A stretch of DNA of 8,041 bases. It comes from Candidatus Bathyarchaeota archaeon. Its GTDB lineage: Archaea; Thermoproteota; Bathyarchaeia; RBG-16-48-13; GCA-020355125. The stretch's first letter is position 1; the number at the start of each line of letters is the position of its first letter. The notes under the pieces are model-generated. The model did not search any database. It was not told the DNA's origin and saw only the letters and a program-made list of their open reading frames with translations. Location: contig JAUWWH010000024.1 in the NCBI GenBank assembly GCA_030617005.1, positions 1 to 8,041 on the forward strand. Reading direction: 5' to 3'. This document shows, piece by piece, positions 1 to 6,053 of the stretch. The position numbers were made by a program, and so were the translations under genes.

Positions 1-250
1 GATAAATCGTTATTCTATATTGTTGCTTCCTTTATCTTTAAAATTTGTTTATTCTCCACCATATTAAATACTGAAGTTACGTTAATCAAATTTACTTGCT
101 GAACACAATAATAAAGGAGTAACACTTTTCTTTTTATTTATAAGCACTTGTTAAATGATGAATACTTGAAATTTCCTACTAGATGCAAAAGCAATATATA
201 CCACCATGTTTACCACATGATACGCGATTTAATATAGAAAGAGGATTATA
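1..250. other. Gene-free leader region before rps12
   Basis: AT-rich stretch with no convincing coding potential on either strand and no tRNA-like fold that I can see. In many archaeal genomes nusA (and rpl30e) ends just before rps12; nothing here resembles the C-terminal end of NusA. It therefore appears to be a non-coding promoter/leader region, or the edge of a rearrangement. Confidence 0.6.
193..200 (+). promoter_or_regulatory. Probable TATA box for rps12
   Basis: AATATATA lies about 51-58 nt before the rps12 ATG, preceded by a purine-rich GCAAAAGC that could act as a BRE. The usual archaeal spacing of about 26 nt predicts transcription starting near 222 and a leader of about 28 nt. A second TATA-like string (TTTATAAG, near 137-144) is a less well placed alternative. 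Confidence 0.45.
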
Positions 251-679
251 ATGTCTCCAGGTCTATATGCGGCTCGAGGTCTCAGAAATAAACGGAAACA
301 TTTCCGATGGAAAGATAGATACTACAGAAGAAGAACCCTAAGATTAGATATCAAATCAGATCCACTTGAAGGCGCTCCAATGGGTCGCGGAATAGTTCTA
401 GAGAAAGTTGGGGTTGAAAGCAAACAACCCAACAGTGCTATACGAAAGTGTGTACGTACTCAGCTTATTAGAAATGGTCGACAGGTGACAGCTTTTCTTC
501 CAGGAGACGGAGCTCTTAATTATATTGATGAACACGATGAAGTTATGATATGCGGAATTGGTGGAAGTAGAGGTCGTTCTATGGGAGACATCCCAGGTGT
601 CAGATATAAGGTAATTGGTGTAAACGGAGTTTCCCTAAAATCTTTAATCCTAGGGAAAGCCGAAAAACCTCTCCGATAA
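251..679 (+). CDS. rps12: Small ribosomal subunit protein uS12 (archaeal S12)
   Basis: uS12 sits in the decoding centre of the 30S subunit and helps monitor codon-anticodon pairing. The 142-residue product is near the usual archaeal length (about 140-147). Visible family signatures are GLYAAR near the N-terminus (4-9), the DPLEGAP block (37-43), the decoding loop KQPNSAIRK (58-66), PGDG (84-87) and a basic C-terminus with [11 protein letters not shown] and VNGVSLK. Pro60 in QPNS corresponds to the proline that is hydroxylated in eukaryotic uS12. The ATG is preceded by GAGG with an 8-nt spacer (GAGGATTATAATG), which fixes the start. The gene is normally followed by co-directional rps7; here rps7 faces it on the other strand, so rps12 is probably transcribed alone and stopped at the dyad just downstream. 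Confidence 0.97.
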   Translation: MSPGLYAARGLRNKRKHFRWKDRYYRRRTLRLDIKSDPLEGAPMGRGIVLEKVGVESKQPNSAIRKCVRTQLIRNGRQVTAFLPGDGALNYIDEHDEVMICGIGGSRGRSMGDIPGVRYKVIGVNGVSLKSLILGKAEKPLR

Positions 680-682
680 CCC

Positions 683-702
683 ATTCTTTTCTAATAAAGA
701 AT
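683..702. terminator. AT-rich dyad between convergent rps12 and rps7, possible shared terminator
   Basis: ATTCTTT (683-689) and its perfect complement AAAGAAT (696-702) enclose a 6-nt loop, followed on the plus strand by a T-rich tract (705-711). It lies in the 33-nt gap between two converging stop codons, so it could end transcription in one or both directions. Archaeal termination relies mainly on T-tracts, so the T-run may matter more than the weak stem. Confidence 0.4.
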
Positions 703-712
703 TATCTTTTTC

Positions 713-1348
713 CTAACGTGATGATAGTGCAATTCTCTCCATTTCATCTTTCTTTCCGATAGCATAGCTTCGGCTATCCCTCGCAGCAGCAGTAATAAGT
801 TCGTCTGCTAAACACTCTTCAACAGTTTTTCGGTTTCCAAACGCCACTTTTCTTGCGCCATCAGCCAGAAATCTCAGGGCGAGATCAACCCTTCTCTGTG
901 GTGATATATCAACAGCTTTATGATAACTAATACCTCCATAACTAATACGCGTTGTGTCTTCACATGGGGCGGAGTTTTCTACTGCTCGAGTTAAAATCTC
1001 TATCGGATTCTGATTTGTCCTTAAATGAATGATTTCAAAAGCTATTTTAACTATGTTTATCGCTTTAACCTTCTTTCCACCACGTGACCCATGACGCATT
1101 AGATTATTTACTAATCTTTCAACGATATTGACTTTAGATTTTTCAAATCGTTTATGTTCATGCCTCCCCCCACTATGGGGGAGAATAACGGGTTTAAGGC
1201 AGATATACTTCCTTAAACCTAGATCTTTAATCTCTGTGTTATCGAAACCCCATTTATTGAAGAGTTTGATTTCTATTTCTGCCTTTATTTTTTCACTCTT
1301 TTGAACCAAAAGGTACACCATCTCTAAAGTAACTTGTCGGACAGCCAT
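713..1348 (-). CDS. rps7: Small ribosomal subunit protein uS7 (archaeal S7), inverted relative to its neighbours
   Basis: uS7 is a primary assembly protein of the 30S head that binds the 3' major domain of 16S rRNA and lies near the E site. The 211-residue product has the archaeal/eukaryotic-type N-terminal block IKLFNKWGF...LGLRKYICLKPVILPHSGGRH, the helix VNIVERLVNNLMRHG, the GGKK turn, the strongly conserved AVENSAPCEDTTRISYGGISYHKAVDISPQRR segment, and the usual C-terminus ending ERIALSSR. Length is normal for archaea. The ATG at 1346-1348 has only a weak GGGAAG upstream. A TATA box 43-50 nt upstream suggests a short leader of about 20 nt. In the usual archaeal order rps12-rps7-EF-1A-rps10 all four share a strand; here only this gene is reversed, with its reading frame intact. 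Confidence 0.96.
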   Translation of the reverse strand: MAVRQVTLEMVYLLVQKSEKIKAEIEIKLFNKWGFDNTEIKDLGLRKYICLKPVILPHSGGRHEHKRFEKSKVNIVERLVNNLMRHGSRGGKKVKAINIVKIAFEIIHLRTNQNPIEILTRAVENSAPCEDTTRISYGGISYHKAVDISPQRRVDLALRFLADGARKVAFGNRKTVEECLADELITAAARDSRSYAIGKKDEMERIALSSR

Positions 1349-1390
1349 CTTCCCATATAAACTTTACTCATGCTTTCTATGTTATACTAA

Positions 1391-1398
1391 TATATAAG
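1391..1398 (-). promoter_or_regulatory. Probable TATA box for rps7
   Basis: On the minus strand this reads CTTATATA, 43-50 nt before the rps7 ATG. It predicts transcription starting around 1368 and a leader of about 20 nt. It shares the 188-nt intergenic region with the divergent EF-1A promoter. Confidence 0.5.
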
Positions 1399-1450
1399 CA
1401 CAATATTGCCTTTATAATTTATATAACTTTAGTGTCCAAGAACAAAAATC

Positions 1451-1461
1451 TTTAATATAAG
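1451..1461 (+). promoter_or_regulatory. Candidate TATA box for the EF-1A gene
   Basis: TTTAATATAAG preceded by the A-rich AACAAAAATC. It lies about 76-86 nt before the EF-1A ATG, predicting a leader of roughly 55 nt. Another AT-rich string (TTATAATTTATATAAC, 1412-1427) is an alternative, so the exact element is uncertain. Confidence 0.35.
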
Positions 1462-1536
1462 TCATTCATCTAGCCTTAATCCTTATTAACGTAACTTTAA
1501 AAAAATATTATCAGGAAAGAATGGATGCGATGAAGA

Positions 1537-2841
1537 ATGAGTAGTTCAAAACCACACTTGAACTTGGTTATAATTGGTCACGTGGATCATGGTAAAAGTA
1601 CATGCATGGGCCACTTACTCCTCAAGAAAGGGGCTATAGGCGATCGAGCAATAAGGGAGCACGAAGCTGAAGCTAAGCGGATCGGTGTGAGAGCCGATGA
1701 AGTCAAATATGCTTGGGTCCTTGATAAGCTTAAAGAAGAAAGGGAAAGGGGTATTACGATTGATCTTGCTTTTTGGAAGTTTGAGACAGATAAATATTTC
1801 TTTACAGTCATTGATGCCCCTGGACATCGAGACTTTGTGAAAAACATGATTACGGGTACAAGTCAAGCTGACGCTGCCCTTCTTATCGTATCGGCGAAGA
1901 AGGGTGGTTATGAAGCGGGAACTGGACCTGGAGGTCAAACAAGGGAGCATATTTTTCTTGCGTATACTTTAGGTGTTTCCCAGATTCTTGTTGGTATCAC
2001 AAAAATGGATGATCCCACTGTCAAGTGGAGCCAAGAAAGGTTTGAAGAGGTAAGAGACGGAGTTGCTGATCTATTAAAAATAACAGGCTACAATCCGGCT
2101 AAGATTTCCTTTATTCCGATATCAGGTATTACAGGTGATAATCTAGTAGAACCGAGTAAGAATATGGCTTGGTATAAAGGATTGACAATTGAACAAGCTA
2201 TAAATAATTTTATAGTTGAACCAAGACCTACCAAAAAATCATTAAGGATTCCAATTCAGGATACATATACAATCACAGGTATTGGAACAGTTCCCGTAGG
2301 AAGAGTTGAAACAGGAATCTTAAAAGTTGGCGATAAAGTTATATTTATGCCTCACGGAGCTAAAGGAGAAGTAAGGACAATAGAGACACACCATGTACAA
2401 ATCCAAGAAGCAGGTCCTGGGGATAATATAGGTTTCAGTGTTAAAGGTGTTTCTAAGGGAGATGTCCATAGAGGTGATGTTCTTGGTCATGTGGATGACC
2501 CCCCTACAGTAGTTAAAGAGTTTATTGGCCAAATAATTGTTATATATCATCCAACTGCCATAGCAGCTGGATATACACCCGTCCTCCATGCCCACACATC
2601 GACTATGGCAACGACTTTTTCTGAGTTGCTTCAGAAGATTGATCCTAGAACAGGGCAGGTTGTTGAAGAGAAGCCTTCATTCTTAAAGACGGGAGATGGT
2701 GCTTTAGTAAAGTTTAGGCCACTCCGACCAATAGTAATTGAAGCGTATTCCGATATTCCACAAATTGGTCGATTTGCTATTAGAGATATGGGAACAACCG
2801 TTGCAGCTGGTGTTGTAAGGAAAATCACAGAGAAGGTATAA
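1537..2841 (+). CDS. tuf: Translation elongation factor EF-1A (aEF1A, EF-Tu class GTPase)
   Basis: This GTPase delivers aminoacyl-tRNA to the ribosomal A site. The 434-residue length is typical of archaeal EF-1A. Domain I (about 1-225) carries G1 GHVDHGKS (14-21), the switch-I region ending ERGITID (70-76), G3 DAPGH (93-97), a G4 motif reading TKMD (155-158) in place of the family's NKMD, and G5 within ISGITGDN. The beta-barrel domains II (about 230-320) and III (about 325-430) follow, with GTVPVGRVETG, the HTSTMATTF segment and the C-terminal GRFAIRDMGTTVAAGVV signature. The ATG at 1537 follows GGATGCGATG, a degenerate match to the GGAGGTGATG ribosome site 4 nt away, and starts MSSSKPHLNLVIIGH as archaeal homologues do. 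It is divergent from rps7 and followed 102 nt later by rps10. Confidence 0.97.
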   Translation: MSSSKPHLNLVIIGHVDHGKSTCMGHLLLKKGAIGDRAIREHEAEAKRIGVRADEVKYAWVLDKLKEERERGITIDLAFWKFETDKYFFTVIDAPGHRDFVKNMITGTSQADAALLIVSAKKGGYEAGTGPGGQTREHIFLAYTLGVSQILVGITKMDDPTVKWSQERFEEVRDGVADLLKITGYNPAKISFIPISGITGDNLVEPSKNMAWYKGLTIEQAINNFIVEPRPTKKSLRIPIQDTYTITGIGTVPVGRVETGILKVGDKVIFMPHGAKGEVRTIETHHVQIQEAGPGDNIGFSVKGVSKGDVHRGDVLGHVDDPPTVVKEFIGQIIVIYHPTAIAAGYTPVLHAHTSTMATTFSELLQKIDPRTGQVVEEKPSFLKTGDGALVKFRPLRPIVIEAYSDIPQIGRFAIRDMGTTVAAGVVRKITEKV

Positions 2842-2863
2842 CTAAATTCATACTCTTTTCCTA

Positions 2864-2868
2864 TTTTT
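2864..2868 (+). terminator. T-rich tract after the EF-1A gene, weak terminator candidate
   Basis: Downstream of the EF-1A stop the plus strand reads CTCTTTTCCTATTTTTGG, with T4 and T5 runs of the kind archaeal polymerase can stop at. There is no supporting stem. Because rps10 has its own candidate promoter, partial termination here is plausible. Confidence 0.25.
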
Positions 2869-2898
2869 GGTTATAGCATATATTCTTTAAGATCGAGA

Positions 2899-2906
2899 TT
2901 ATAAAT
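2899..2906 (+). promoter_or_regulatory. Candidate TATA box for rps10
   Basis: TTATAAAT preceded by GATCGAGA lies 38-45 nt before the rps10 ATG, which would give a leader of about 15 nt. The 102-nt gap after EF-1A leaves room for a separate promoter, but read-through from EF-1A is equally possible. Confidence 0.35.
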
Positions 2907-2943
2907 TGATGAGACAGAAAGTGAATCTGTAGAAGGAGTTCAT

Positions 2944-3252
2944 ATGGTACAAAAGGCCCGAATTCACCTCAAAAGTACGGATATAAACCGTTTAGAACAA
3001 ATATGTACTGAAATAAAAAACATAGCTGATAAAATTGGCATTAAATTAGCCGGGCCTATTCCTTTACCGACAAAACGATTAGTTATTCCAGCAAGAAAAA
3101 CTCCCTGTGGTCAGGGTAACCCTTCTTGGGATCACTATGAGATGCGCATTCATAAAAGGCTAATCGATATTGACGCTCATGAACGTGTGATGAGACGAAT
3201 CATGAGGATTAAGATCCCTGATAATGTCTATATAGAAATTACTCTCATATAA
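2944..3252 (+). CDS. rps10: Small ribosomal subunit protein uS10 (archaeal S10)
   Basis: uS10 is a head protein of the 30S subunit. The 102-residue product matches the normal archaeal length. It shows the ARIHLKSTDINRLEQIC start, the central PLPTKRLVIPARKTPCGQGNPSWDHYEMRIHKRLIDI block (residues about 41-75) that includes the conserved loop reaching into the head, and a C-terminus ending IEITLI. A clear ribosome site AAGGAG (2933-2938) sits 5 nt before the ATG and fixes the start. The position directly after EF-1A is the classic archaeal arrangement. A T7 run at 3289-3295 follows the gene and marks the end of the recognisable translation cluster. Confidence 0.97.
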   Translation: MVQKARIHLKSTDINRLEQICTEIKNIADKIGIKLAGPIPLPTKRLVIPARKTPCGQGNPSWDHYEMRIHKRLIDIDAHERVMRRIMRIKIPDNVYIEITLI

Positions 3253-3288
3253 CAAACGTGTTATATTTAAACACTAGCTCCAACATCC

Positions 3289-3295
3289 TTTTTTT
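3289..3295 (+). terminator. T7 run after rps10, probable terminator
   Basis: Seven consecutive T residues 37 nt after the rps10 stop, with no strong stem. Poly-T is the main intrinsic archaeal stop signal. It abuts the first ATG of the integrase relic, which has no ribosome site of its own. Confidence 0.4.
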
Positions 3296-3297
3296 AG

Positions 3298-4655
3298 ATG
3301 AAAATGAGTATCGTAGAAGACTGGATTGAGGATCAAAATAAGCCCTCGACTAAGAGACATTTTAAATTTCATTTTAAAAAGTTTTGGAACTGGATTCAAA
3401 AGGAAGAGCTTTTCGAAACGCCTAAGGATCTTTTAAATGATTATGAAAGTAAGACTGGCAGAGAAAAGGACAGCCACGTAGTGTATGTTAAGCAGTACAT
3501 GCGATGGCTCAAAGATGAAAAGGACTACTCTAAAAAAATTCTAGGATAACTGCGTTGACTAGCATACGAAGTTTTTATAATTTCAATAACATTCCCTTCC
3601 CAAAGGTTACGAGGTCAGATCACCGAAAAATGTTTGAGCCCACAAAAAAGGAAATCCAGAAAGCCCTTGGCACAAGTCCAGTGAAAGTTAAAGATTTAAG
3701 GGACACCCTGATGGTAGCAAGTGAACCCTACCGCACTATTCTTCAGATAACGTATCAGAGCGGTATGGCACTGGCAGAGTTCCAGGATTTCAATAGGCAT
3801 GGATGGAAACAGATTAAGGATCAGCTTCACGAAAAGGGTCCTCTTAAGATTAGACTTGTCAGGCACAAGACATTGGAGACTAATGTTAATGTGTATTATA
3901 CCTTCTTGGGGGAAGAAGGTAAAGATGCTATTAAACGATGGCTACGAATTGGAGAGTCAAAATTTGGATTACCTAAAGATGATGAACCCATATTCATTAC
4001 TATTCAGAAAAGAAATGGGAAATAGATGCACCCGCGAACGTTACAATTTAATAGAATCTAGTTAACGCCATGAAAAAGGCTGGTGTTGTTCTCAAATCCG
4101 CTAAAGGACCCTACGATCTTCACCCACACGAACTCTGAGACATATTCAAGATTATGTGCACCTTAGCAGGTGTGAAAAATGTTGCTTCAGAATTCTTCCT
4201 CGGTCATACTATTGACAGATTGGAGTACGATAAGTGTCCCAAATATGATATAGTGTTCTTTCTTTGAGAAAGAATATTTGAAGGTTGAACCTAAACTACA
4301 TCTTTGGAGTCAACAACCAAAGACGATAAGCCGTGAGAAGATTAGAACAGAAGTAATTGGAGCCCTCATGGGAAAAATAGACGACGCAGAACTATCTCCC
4401 ATTGCTCAGAAGTTGGGAATTTCACCTCAATAGATACGGTCCATGATACGTAGAATCGGATGGAAGGGAAGTGATGAAGAAACTGAAACCTTACTTGAAA
4501 CTGAGAGAACTGCAAGGACTGGTGGAAATGGTAATAATTTCGTGTCGAAGCTGGTTTCGGAGGAGGAACTCTGTGGCTGCATAAATGATGGCTGGGAAAT
4601 TGTGAGGGAACTTTCCAATGGGAAAATCGTGGTAAAAAAACACAAATCAATCTGA
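3298..4655 (+). pseudogene. Degraded archaeal tyrosine recombinase/integrase
   Basis: Reading across frames restores an almost complete integrase of about 450 residues. Segment 1 (3298-3549) is the helical core-binding domain (STKRHFKFHFKKFWNWIQKE, VVYVKQYMRWLKDE). Segment 2 (3555-4025, shifted) starts the catalytic domain, with TILQITYQSGMALAEF where Arg I would lie. After a TAG at 4023-4025 and another shift near 4045-4057, segment 3 (about 4055-4250) gives YDLHPHEL, then TGA at 4136-4138 where the H-x-x-R arginine belongs, then FFLGHTID. Nucleophile candidates are the Tyr codons at 4226-4228, 4244-4246 and the Tyr in KEYLKVEP. After a third shift near 4250-4257, segment 4 runs to 4655 through a TAG at 4431-4433. 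It has a helix-turn-helix-like LSPIAQKLGIS stretch and an EEEL..GWEIVREL.NGKIVVKK tail often seen at the end of such archaeal integrases. Three shifts and three stops make it non-functional. Confidence 0.9.
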
Positions 4656-4838
4656 AGTGCACGCGTTCTTCCCTTTTAGTGATTATAGATCTATTGAATT
4701 TATTATTGAAATTATCATTGGGGAATATCATGTATTTTTTATTGAATTAATAATGACCATTACTAAAAACATAAGTTTTCAATAAGAAAAGATTAGTGAG
4801 AATAATTTTTTTAAATAGGATCATTTATCCTACATTTT

Positions 4839-5021
4839 TCACTTAAGTATGAAATTTTTCATCCATTCAGTGTCACGTATGAAGGTCTCTATAGGGGTAT
4901 ATGCTTTCTTAGAACACACGCTATTCATTAAATCGATAATCGCTTCAGCATTTTCAACTCCAGCTTTACGAATTGAAACCTGTTTATCATTCTTAGTGGG
5001 ATAACGCATAACTATCGTCAT
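4839..5021 (-). pseudogene. N-terminal fragment of a GNAT-family N-acetyltransferase
   Basis: The 60-residue product contains VSIRKAGVENAEAIIDLMNS, the first strand and helix of a GNAT fold (GNAT enzymes move an acetyl group from acetyl-CoA to an amine), followed by a segment like those linking to the second helix in RimI-type enzymes (TPIETFIRDTEWMKNFI). It stops at about a third of the normal length (about 150-180), before the acetyl-CoA-binding motif A. I translated the following bases (towards 4656) and saw no continuation in another frame, so the rest looks deleted rather than frameshifted. The start could be ATG at 5019-5021 or at 5007-5009 (Met5); there is no strong ribosome site. A large inverted repeat lies just upstream. 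A functional 60-residue protein cannot be excluded but is unlikely to be an acetyltransferase. Confidence 0.6.
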
Positions 5022-5042
5022 CTCTTTGTTTCCTTACAAAGC

Positions 5043-5094
5043 TTTATCACTATTTTTAGAAATTCATTTTTATAATATTTCTAAAAATGATAAA
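5043..5094. repeat. Long inverted repeat upstream of the GNAT fragment
   Basis: ATTTTTAGAAAT (5052-5063) is a perfect inverted copy of ATTTCTAAAAAT (5077-5088), and the pairing extends outward with TTTATC (5043-5048) against GATAAA (5089-5094) across a 3-nt bulge on the left. The loop (5064-5076) contains, on the minus strand, ATTATAAAAATGA, a TATA-like box about 50 nt before the GNAT fragment ATG. It may be an operator around a promoter, a hairpin or a mobile-element end. Confidence 0.7.
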
Positions 5095-5095
5095 T

Positions 5096-5187
5096 AATCA
5101 TAAGATAAGATCTACTAATTCTAAGAGACTTCTAATCTCATAGTGTGACTTTAAAAATTTCTCTTATAATATCCTTATTTTATGATT
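5096..5187. repeat. Imperfect long inverted repeat
   Basis: AATCATAAGATAAG (5096-5109) pairs with CTTATTTTATGATT (5174-5187) at 13 of 14 positions. Inside it, TAATTCTAAGAGA (5116-5128) pairs imperfectly (about 11 of 13) with TCTCTTATAATAT (5160-5172). The arms enclose about 30 nt. Together they resemble one eroded large hairpin with indels. Confidence 0.5.
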
Positions 5188-5210
5188 TATTGAGAATTTT
5201 ACTTAATGAT

Positions 5211-5236
5211 AGATAGGAATTTCTTAGATTCTATCT
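5211..5236. repeat. Short hairpin in the same spacer
   Basis: AGATAGGAAT (5211-5220) pairs with ATTCTATCT (5228-5236) with one bulged base and a 7-nt loop. It lies just beyond the larger dyads. Confidence 0.45.
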
Positions 5237-5395
5237 AGTCTATTAGAAAAATTATCCTGAGAATGATGACTAACTTTTAATCCCACACCCAAAGGTAAAT
5301 TTTACAATACTGTAATATATCTCAAACATCAAGTCGAGGTATATCCAAAAGTTTATCCTCTGATTATTAGTACGCACTCTATCATAAAGAATCGT

Positions 5396-5473
5396 TTACT
5401 TCTTCAAGTATTCCTTAGCTTCCTCACAAGTCAACTTGTAAGGACGACCTGAAATATATTTGTATACGCACAT
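5396..5473 (-). CDS. Possible 25-residue small protein, doubtful
   Basis: ATG at 5471-5473 opens a 25-codon frame ending in TAA at 5396-5398. The product is basic and ends in a plausible amphipathic helix (KLTCEEAKEYLKK), with codon choice that looks coding. There is no ribosome site before it, and it starts only 10 nt after the stop of the SnoaL-like gene, so it could be translated by coupling or read-through of that transcript. It could equally be the last piece of a lost gene, or chance. I do not recognise a family. Confidence 0.22.
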   Translation of the reverse strand: MCVYKYISGRPYKLTCEEAKEYLKK

Positions 5474-5483
5474 GGGAACTAGA

Positions 5484-5891
5484 CTAAGGAATTAGACCAA
5501 GTTGTTTCAAGATACTAAACCTATCCCAGACATCCCATATCTTGATGACTTGGTTATTATCGAAATAGTAGATAGCTATCCCTTTATGTTCAAGCTTTTT
5601 TCCAGTCGGAGGTATTTCAGCAATCTCTTCAACGGGGGTTCCCGTCCAAGAATATAAAACAACCACTTTCTCAGCTTCTGCAATGATATCGATCATTTCA
5701 TAGTTCGTATCTGGGCTTGTTGTCTGGATTCTGTAGATGAATGCTTTGTATTCATCTTTTGAATTTACATCTGGATAAACAGTGTCATTGTACTGAAAGT
5801 CTGGATGTATCATTTTATCAAATACTTGAAAATTCTTCTTATTCCATACCTGCTCGGTAAAATCCCTAACCTTATCTTTATACGGGTTCAT
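5484..5891 (-). CDS. SnoaL-like / NTF2-fold protein (ester cyclase-type family)
   Basis: The 135-residue protein matches the SnoaL-like polyketide-cyclase/ester-cyclase group of the NTF2 fold: an N-terminal helix (VRDFTEQVWNKKNFQVFDKMI, 8-28), HPDFQYND (29-36), a middle strand VVVLYSWTGTP (76-86), then PPTGKKLEHKGIAIYYFDNNQVIKIWDVWD (94-123), with the family's closing ...QLGLIP. Asp123 and His29/His102 lie where active-site or pocket residues occur in characterised members, but the substrate cannot be deduced. Most genomic members have unknown roles and no polyketide pathway is visible here. The ATG at 5889-5891 is preceded by AAGGTTAGATAA (weak ribosome site) and an AT-rich promoter box at 5925-5937. 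The start region also contains the short dyad CTTAAA-AA-TTTAAG. Length is normal and the frame intact. Confidence 0.85.
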   Translation of the reverse strand: MNPYKDKVRDFTEQVWNKKNFQVFDKMIHPDFQYNDTVYPDVNSKDEYKAFIYRIQTTSPDTNYEMIDIIAEAEKVVVLYSWTGTPVEEIAEIPPTGKKLEHKGIAIYYFDNNQVIKIWDVWDRFSILKQLGLIP

Positions 5892-5900
5892 TTATCTAAC

Positions 5901-5914
5901 CTTAAAAATTTAAG
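5901..5914. promoter_or_regulatory. Short palindrome in the leader of the SnoaL-like gene
   Basis: CTTAAA-AA-TTTAAG, a 6-bp dyad with a 2-nt centre, lies 10-23 nt before the ATG, about where transcription would start from the TATA box at 5925-5937. A protein bound here would block start-up, so it is an operator candidate, though short AT-rich palindromes also arise by chance. Confidence 0.3.
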
Positions 5915-5924
5915 AAATAACTCC

Positions 5925-5937
5925 TTTTAATATTTTA
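5925..5937 (-). promoter_or_regulatory. Probable TATA box for the SnoaL-like gene
   Basis: On the minus strand it reads TAAAATATTAAAA, preceded by GCGCGCG and lying about 34-46 nt before the ATG. It predicts a leader of about 13 nt. Confidence 0.4.
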
Positions 5938-6002
5938 CGCGCGCTTCTTTTTCTTTCTTTACCTTGTTGTTGGGGAGTTAATTTTAATTCCCAAACACAA
6001 AC

Positions 6003-6009
6003 AAAAAAA
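6003..6009 (-). terminator. Minus-strand T7 run, possible terminator of the PH-like gene
   Basis: Seven A residues on the plus strand give a T7 run in the direction of transcription, about 195 nt past the PH-like stop. An imperfect dyad (5970-5994) lies further downstream. The long distance makes the assignment weak. Confidence 0.25.
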
Positions 6010-6053
6010 CTAAATCCCAAAATAGCTACAATTAATCAGACTTTCCCCTAATT

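Larger units (their letters stand above)
5022..5395. other. AT-rich intergenic region rich in inverted repeats
   Basis: No credible gene on either strand. The stretch is very AT-rich and contains at least three dyads: 5043-5094 (18 paired bases with a 3-nt bulge), 5096-5187 (imperfect, long loop) and 5211-5236 (short hairpin). The remainder (5237-5395) shows nothing I can name. The cluster of dyads between a truncated gene and an integrase relic suggests remnants of a small non-autonomous element or a structured transcript, but I cannot identify a known family. Confidence 0.55.

Noticed and set aside
242..253. Almost identical leaders GAGGATTATAATG (rps12) and GAGGGATTATAATG (ApbA/PanE-family gene)
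   Set aside because: A ribosome site plus an AT-rich spacer readily converges on such sequences; two cases do not support shared regulation.
1587..2828. Minus-strand open frames within the EF-1A gene
   Set aside because: Antisense shadows of a highly conserved coding sequence with no recognisable product.
3253..3297. A tRNA gene or att site after rps10
   Set aside because: tRNA genes often follow this cluster and serve as integrase targets, but the 45-nt gap is too short and has no tRNA-like arms.
4366..4731. Minus-strand frames opposite the integrase C-terminus
   Set aside because: The plus strand encodes recognisable integrase tail sequence; the minus frames are Ser/Phe/His-rich shadows with no motif.
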